Below are positions 12,634 through 15,757 of a DNA stretch of 15,757 bases, one piece after another. Below the pieces are notes generated by a model. It saw nothing but the letters and a program-made list of their open reading frames with translations, did no database searches and was not told where the DNA came from. Every line of letters starts with the position of its first letter. Positions within the stretch are counted from its first letter, which is position 1. The position numbers and the translations under genes are program-made. Source of the DNA: Bdellovibrionales bacterium (lineage in GTDB: Bacteria; Bdellovibrionota; JAFGOL01); the NCBI GenBank assembly GCA_022710165.1, contig JAKLHL010000014.1, positions 1-15,757 of the forward strand, written 5' to 3'.

Positions 12634-13875
12634 ATGGGCTCAAGAAGAGTTGTTATAACAGGAATGGGAGTGGTTACTCCGTACGGAACAGATCTTAATA
12701 ATTTTTGGAATTCACTTGTGGAAGGAAAGTCCGCAATATCGAATATAACAAAATTCAATACTGAACAGTTTTCAGTAAAGATAGCAGGAGAGGTAAAGAA
12801 CCTCCCTGTGGACCAGTTCATAGACGCCAAAGAGATGAAGAGGATGGACCCTTTCATCCATTACGGCGTTATTGCTGCTGAGCTGGCCATAAGGGATTCA
12901 GGTATTACCTTCACCGATGAAATGAAACAGCGTACCGGTGTTTTTGCCGCCAGCGGAATAGGCGGTTTGATCACCATACAAGAGAACAATCAGAAACTTT
13001 TGGAAAAAGGCCCTGGCAGGATATCACCGATGTTCATACCAATGGTCCTATCCAACATGCTTCCTGGCCATATATCCATGAGGTATAAATTCACAGGTCC
13101 TAATCTTAGTATAGTATCTGCATGCGCAAGCGGAGCTCACTGCATAGGTCACTCTTTCTTGACCATACAAGAGAACAAAGCTGACTTTATGATAGCTGGT
13201 GCCGCAGAGTCTGCAGTATGCGAACTTGGTATAGGCGGTTTTGCAGCGATGAGAGCTCTTTCATCAAGGAACGATGCTCCTCAAAAAGCCAGCCGTCCAT
13301 GGGATAAGGACAGGGACGGTTTTGTAATGAGCGAAGGTGGTGCTTTCGTTGTGCTCGAAGAATATGAGCATGCAAAAAAGAGAGGCGCACACATATATGC
13401 AGAGGTCATAGGCTATGGCCTTACAGCCGATGCAAGCCACATAACAGCTCCTGTAGAGGACGGTTCAGGTGCAAGACGCTGTATGGAACTTTCTGTTAAA
13501 GAGGCCGGCATAAGCCCAGATAAGATAGACTATATAAACGCACACGGTACATCAACACCGCTGGGCGATATAGCAGAAACGAACGCAATAAAAGGCGCGT
13601 TCAAGAATTCATTGAACAAGCTTAATGTTTCTTCAACAAAGTCGATGACAGGCCATATGTTAGGAGCTGCAGGAAGTATAGAGCTTGTTATTTCAGCTCT
13701 TGCCATCAAGCACGGTGTAATACCTCCAACCATCAACCTGGAAAATCTTGACCCTGCCTGCGAGGGTGTGAACCTTACACCGAACACGGCCGTTAAGAAG
13801 AACGTTGATTATGCTTTAAGCAATTCATTTGGTTTCGGCGGGACTAACTGCTCCGTCGTATTGAGGAAAATATGA
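12634..13875 (+). CDS. fabF: 3-oxoacyl-ACP synthase II
   Basis: FabF condenses malonyl-ACP with acyl-ACP during chain elongation. The 413-residue protein has the KAS II catalytic set: C164 in VSACASGAHCIG, H304 in NAHGTSTPLGD, K336 in STKSMTGH and H341, each one residue beyond E. coli FabF. It opens with RRVVITGMGVVTPYG and closes with SNSFGFGGTNCSVVLRK. AAAGGAG lies ten bases before the ATG. No separate fabH lies here, so initiation must come from a gene elsewhere or from another route. The stop overlaps rpiB (ATGA). Confidence 0.96.
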   Translation: MGSRRVVITGMGVVTPYGTDLNNFWNSLVEGKSAISNITKFNTEQFSVKIAGEVKNLPVDQFIDAKEMKRMDPFIHYGVIAAELAIRDSGITFTDEMKQRTGVFAASGIGGLITIQENNQKLLEKGPGRISPMFIPMVLSNMLPGHISMRYKFTGPNLSIVSACASGAHCIGHSFLTIQENKADFMIAGAAESAVCELGIGGFAAMRALSSRNDAPQKASRPWDKDRDGFVMSEGGAFVVLEEYEHAKKRGAHIYAEVIGYGLTADASHITAPVEDGSGARRCMELSVKEAGISPDKIDYINAHGTSTPLGDIAETNAIKGAFKNSLNKLNVSSTKSMTGHMLGAAGSIELVISALAIKHGVIPPTINLENLDPACEGVNLTPNTAVKKNVDYALSNSFGFGGTNCSVVLRKI

Positions 13876-14315
13876 AGATAGCAATAGCTTCTGATCATGC
13901 AGGTTATGATCTTAAGGTGTTCGTTCTTGAACATTTAAAGGGAAGGGGTGTGACCGATATCGCCGACCTTGGCCCGGACACGAACAAGAACTCAGTTGAT
14001 TATCCTGATTATGCAAAGAAAGTATCACAGGCTGTCATCGACGATGAAGACTGCTTGGGTATACTGATATGCGGTACAGGGATAGGGATGAGCATTTCTG
14101 CCAACAAGGTAAAAGGCATAAGGGCTGCTCACGCAAGCGATCCTTATTCATCAAAAATGGCAAGACGTCACAATGACGCAAATGTACTTTGCATAGGCAG
14201 CAGGGTCGTAGGCCCTGGACTTGCTTTTGAGATAATTGATTCATGGCTCGATGCCCAATATGAAGAAGGAAGACATCAAAAACGTATTGAAAAAATAGAA
14301 GCTCTGGAGGGTTAA
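13872..14315 (+). CDS. rpiB: Ribose 5-phosphate isomerase B
   Basis: RpiB interconverts ribose 5-phosphate and ribulose 5-phosphate in the pentose phosphate pathway. The 147-residue protein shows IASDHAGYDLK (D8, H9), DYPDYAKKVS, the active-site C67 in LICGTGIGMSISANK, and RAAHASDPYSSKMARRHND with H100. The Cys identifies the ribose/allose-type enzyme, although LacAB/RpiB paralogues with other pentose or hexose phosphates share the fold. The ATG overlaps the fabF stop (ATGA), implying translational coupling. Confidence 0.93.
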   Translation: MKIAIASDHAGYDLKVFVLEHLKGRGVTDIADLGPDTNKNSVDYPDYAKKVSQAVIDDEDCLGILICGTGIGMSISANKVKGIRAAHASDPYSSKMARRHNDANVLCIGSRVVGPGLAFEIIDSWLDAQYEEGRHQKRIEKIEALEG

Positions 14316-14321
14316 AATATC

Positions 14322-15587
14322 ATGTGCATGGAAGATTGGTTCAGCTACGTTAAGAATTCAGACGAAGAAGTATATAAAGTTATAATGGACGAGCTCGACA
14401 GGCAGGAGTACGGCCTTGAGCTTATAGCGTCAGAGAATTATGTTACACCTGCTGTAATGCAGGCGATGGGTTCGGTACTCACGAACAAGTATGCAGAAGG
14501 TTATCCTGCAAAAAGATACTACGGCGGATGCAAGAACGTAGACGTTGCAGAGAACCTTGCCATAGAAAGGGCAAAAGAGCTCTTCAAGGCAGACTACGCC
14601 AACGTTCAGCCTCATAGCGGTTCACAGGCAAATATGGCTGTTTATATGGCGACACTTCAGCCTGGCGACGTTATCCTTGGAATGAACCTAAGCCACGGCG
14701 GGCATCTTACACACGGCAGCCCCGTGAACTTTTCTGGTTTCCTTTATAAAGTATTCCCATACGGCGTAAGAGAAAGCGATCAGACCATAGATTTTGATAT
14801 GGTCCGTGATCTTGCTAGAGAGCACAGGCCTAAACTCATAATAGCCGGTGCAAGCGCTTACCCAAGGACTATAGATTTTAAGAAGTTCAGACAAATAGCG
14901 GACGAAGTCGGCGCAAAGGTGGTAGTTGATATGGCGCACATTGCCGGCCTGGTCGCTACCGGACTTCATCCAAGTCCTGTTCCAGAGGCTGAATTCGTTA
15001 CTACGACCACCCACAAGACCTTGAGGGGTCCAAGGGGAGGCATGATACTTGCAAAAGAAGAATATGCAAAAGCCATAAACAGCAAGATATTCCCTGGTAT
15101 ACAGGGAGGACCTTTAATGCACGTTATAGCCGCCAAGGCTGTCGCGTTCAAAGAGGCCCTGACCCCAGAGTTCAAAAAATATCAGGAGCAGGTCTTAAAG
15201 AACTCAAAAGCACTCGCAAAGACCCTGGTCGATGAAGGCATAAAACTAGTTAGCGGCGGTACCGATAATCATTTGATGCTGATAGACCTTAGCAAGACAG
15301 AGATCACTGGTAAGGATGCAGAGGCTGCTCTTGGAATGGCAGATATAACGGTAAATAAGAACACCGTGCCATTCGAGACACGTTCTCCTTTCATCACCAG
15401 CGGTATAAGGATAGGCACCCCTGCGGTTACAACAAGAGGAATGAAAGAAAAAGAAATGCAAATTATAGGGAAGATGATCTCTAAGGTCATCAACAATATA
15501 AAGAGCGAATCAACGATAGCAGAGGTAAGGAAAGAGGTCGTTGAACTTTGCAAAGCTTTCCCTCTGTATAAGGGTGTACTGTTCTAA
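14322..15587 (+). CDS. glyA: Serine hydroxymethyltransferase
   Basis: GlyA is the PLP enzyme that converts serine and tetrahydrofolate to glycine and 5,10-methylene-tetrahydrofolate, the main one-carbon source. The 421-residue protein shows ELIASENYVTPAVM (33-46), NKYAEGYPAKRYYGGC (55-70), the PHSGSQAN PLP phosphate region, VDMAHIAGLVATG (202-214) and the PLP lysine K232 in TTTTHKTLRGPRGG. I chose the ATG at 14322 over that at 14328 because TGGAGGG at 14305-14311 is then ten bases away. It lies six bases after rpiB, an order common in several bacterial groups. Confidence 0.96.
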   Translation: MCMEDWFSYVKNSDEEVYKVIMDELDRQEYGLELIASENYVTPAVMQAMGSVLTNKYAEGYPAKRYYGGCKNVDVAENLAIERAKELFKADYANVQPHSGSQANMAVYMATLQPGDVILGMNLSHGGHLTHGSPVNFSGFLYKVFPYGVRESDQTIDFDMVRDLAREHRPKLIIAGASAYPRTIDFKKFRQIADEVGAKVVVDMAHIAGLVATGLHPSPVPEAEFVTTTTHKTLRGPRGGMILAKEEYAKAINSKIFPGIQGGPLMHVIAAKAVAFKEALTPEFKKYQEQVLKNSKALAKTLVDEGIKLVSGGTDNHLMLIDLSKTEITGKDAEAALGMADITVNKNTVPFETRSPFITSGIRIGTPAVTTRGMKEKEMQIIGKMISKVINNIKSESTIAEVRKEVVELCKAFPLYKGVLF

Positions 15588-15604
15588 ATTAAACTGGATG
15601 GACT

Positions 15605-15757
15605 ATGAAAAGAAGACAAAGCAGAGAGCTCGCACTAAAATTCTTGTATGCTGTAGAGCTGTCTGAAATAGATAAGATAGACGCCATAAAAAGACACTCC
15701 AGTTTTGAGAAAGGAATAGACCCAGAAGTCCATGATTATGCGGTTAAAATAGTCAAT
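15605..15757 (+). CDS. nusB: Transcription antitermination factor NusB (N-terminal part, cut by window end)
   Basis: The 51 codons before the right edge encode MKRRQSRELALKFLYAVELS and continue with helical, charged sequence. The RRxSRELALxxLY start is the hallmark first helix of NusB, which pairs with NusE (S10) on boxA RNA for ribosomal RNA antitermination. It begins 17 bases after glyA with only a weak ribosome site. The rest of the gene lies outside the window. Confidence 0.85.
   Translation, partial: MKRRQSRELALKFLYAVELSEIDKIDAIKRHSSFEKGIDPEVHDYAVKIVN

Noticed and set aside
1..15757. CRISPR arrays, tRNA or rRNA genes, insertion sequences
   Set aside because: No regularly spaced repeats, no structural RNA motifs and no transposase-like proteins or terminal inverted repeats were seen; the gaps are too short to hold them.

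Overview
The window is a gene-dense, moderately AT-rich bacterial chromosome segment with no gap above 100 bases. KdsB-type CMP-Kdo synthesis and cleavable signal peptides point to a Gram-negative-type cell envelope. The lineage cannot be fixed from the sequence alone. The large unrecognised secreted proteins and divergent housekeeping enzymes suggest a little-studied phylum; Elusimicrobiota is a guess, not a conclusion.

Bases 1-2331 (+ strand) are a carboxylase block. It holds the last codons of a carboxyltransferase subunit (ending RKHGNIPL), a biotin carboxylase-type subunit with several altered active-site positions, a biotin carrier protein with the AMKM biotinylation motif, and a small Nfu-type Fe-S carrier. 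Together the first three look like a split acyl-CoA (or related oxo-acid) carboxylase.

Bases 2340-8314 (- strand) encode two secreted proteins of 715 and 1276 residues. They overlap by 4 bases (ATGA) and I cannot assign either to a known family. Both have a signal peptide, a helical N-terminal part, a hydrophobic stretch, a Lys/Thr/Pro-rich linker and a compact C-terminal domain. The two C-terminal domains share a short pattern, and the one in the 715-residue protein loosely resembles ADP-ribosyltransferase-type folds. This pair is the best candidate for an undescribed system.

Bases 8385-9757 (- strand) hold a KdsB-like cytidylyltransferase overlapping (TTGA) a histidine phosphatase-family protein. 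Both deviate from their family signatures at key residues. They sit upstream of the secreted pair on the same strand and could be co-transcribed with it.

Bases 9758-15757 (+ strand) start at a short divergent promoter region and run through a lipid-synthesis and housekeeping cluster: DUF177/YceD, rpmF, fabD, fabG, acpP, fabF, rpiB, glyA and the start of nusB. The plsX and fabH genes that often lie between rpmF and fabD are absent here. A strong hairpin separates acpP from fabF and may limit readthrough, which would keep acyl carrier protein in excess. The carboxylase block could supply malonyl-CoA for this pathway or serve propionyl/methylmalonyl-CoA metabolism; the sequence does not decide which.
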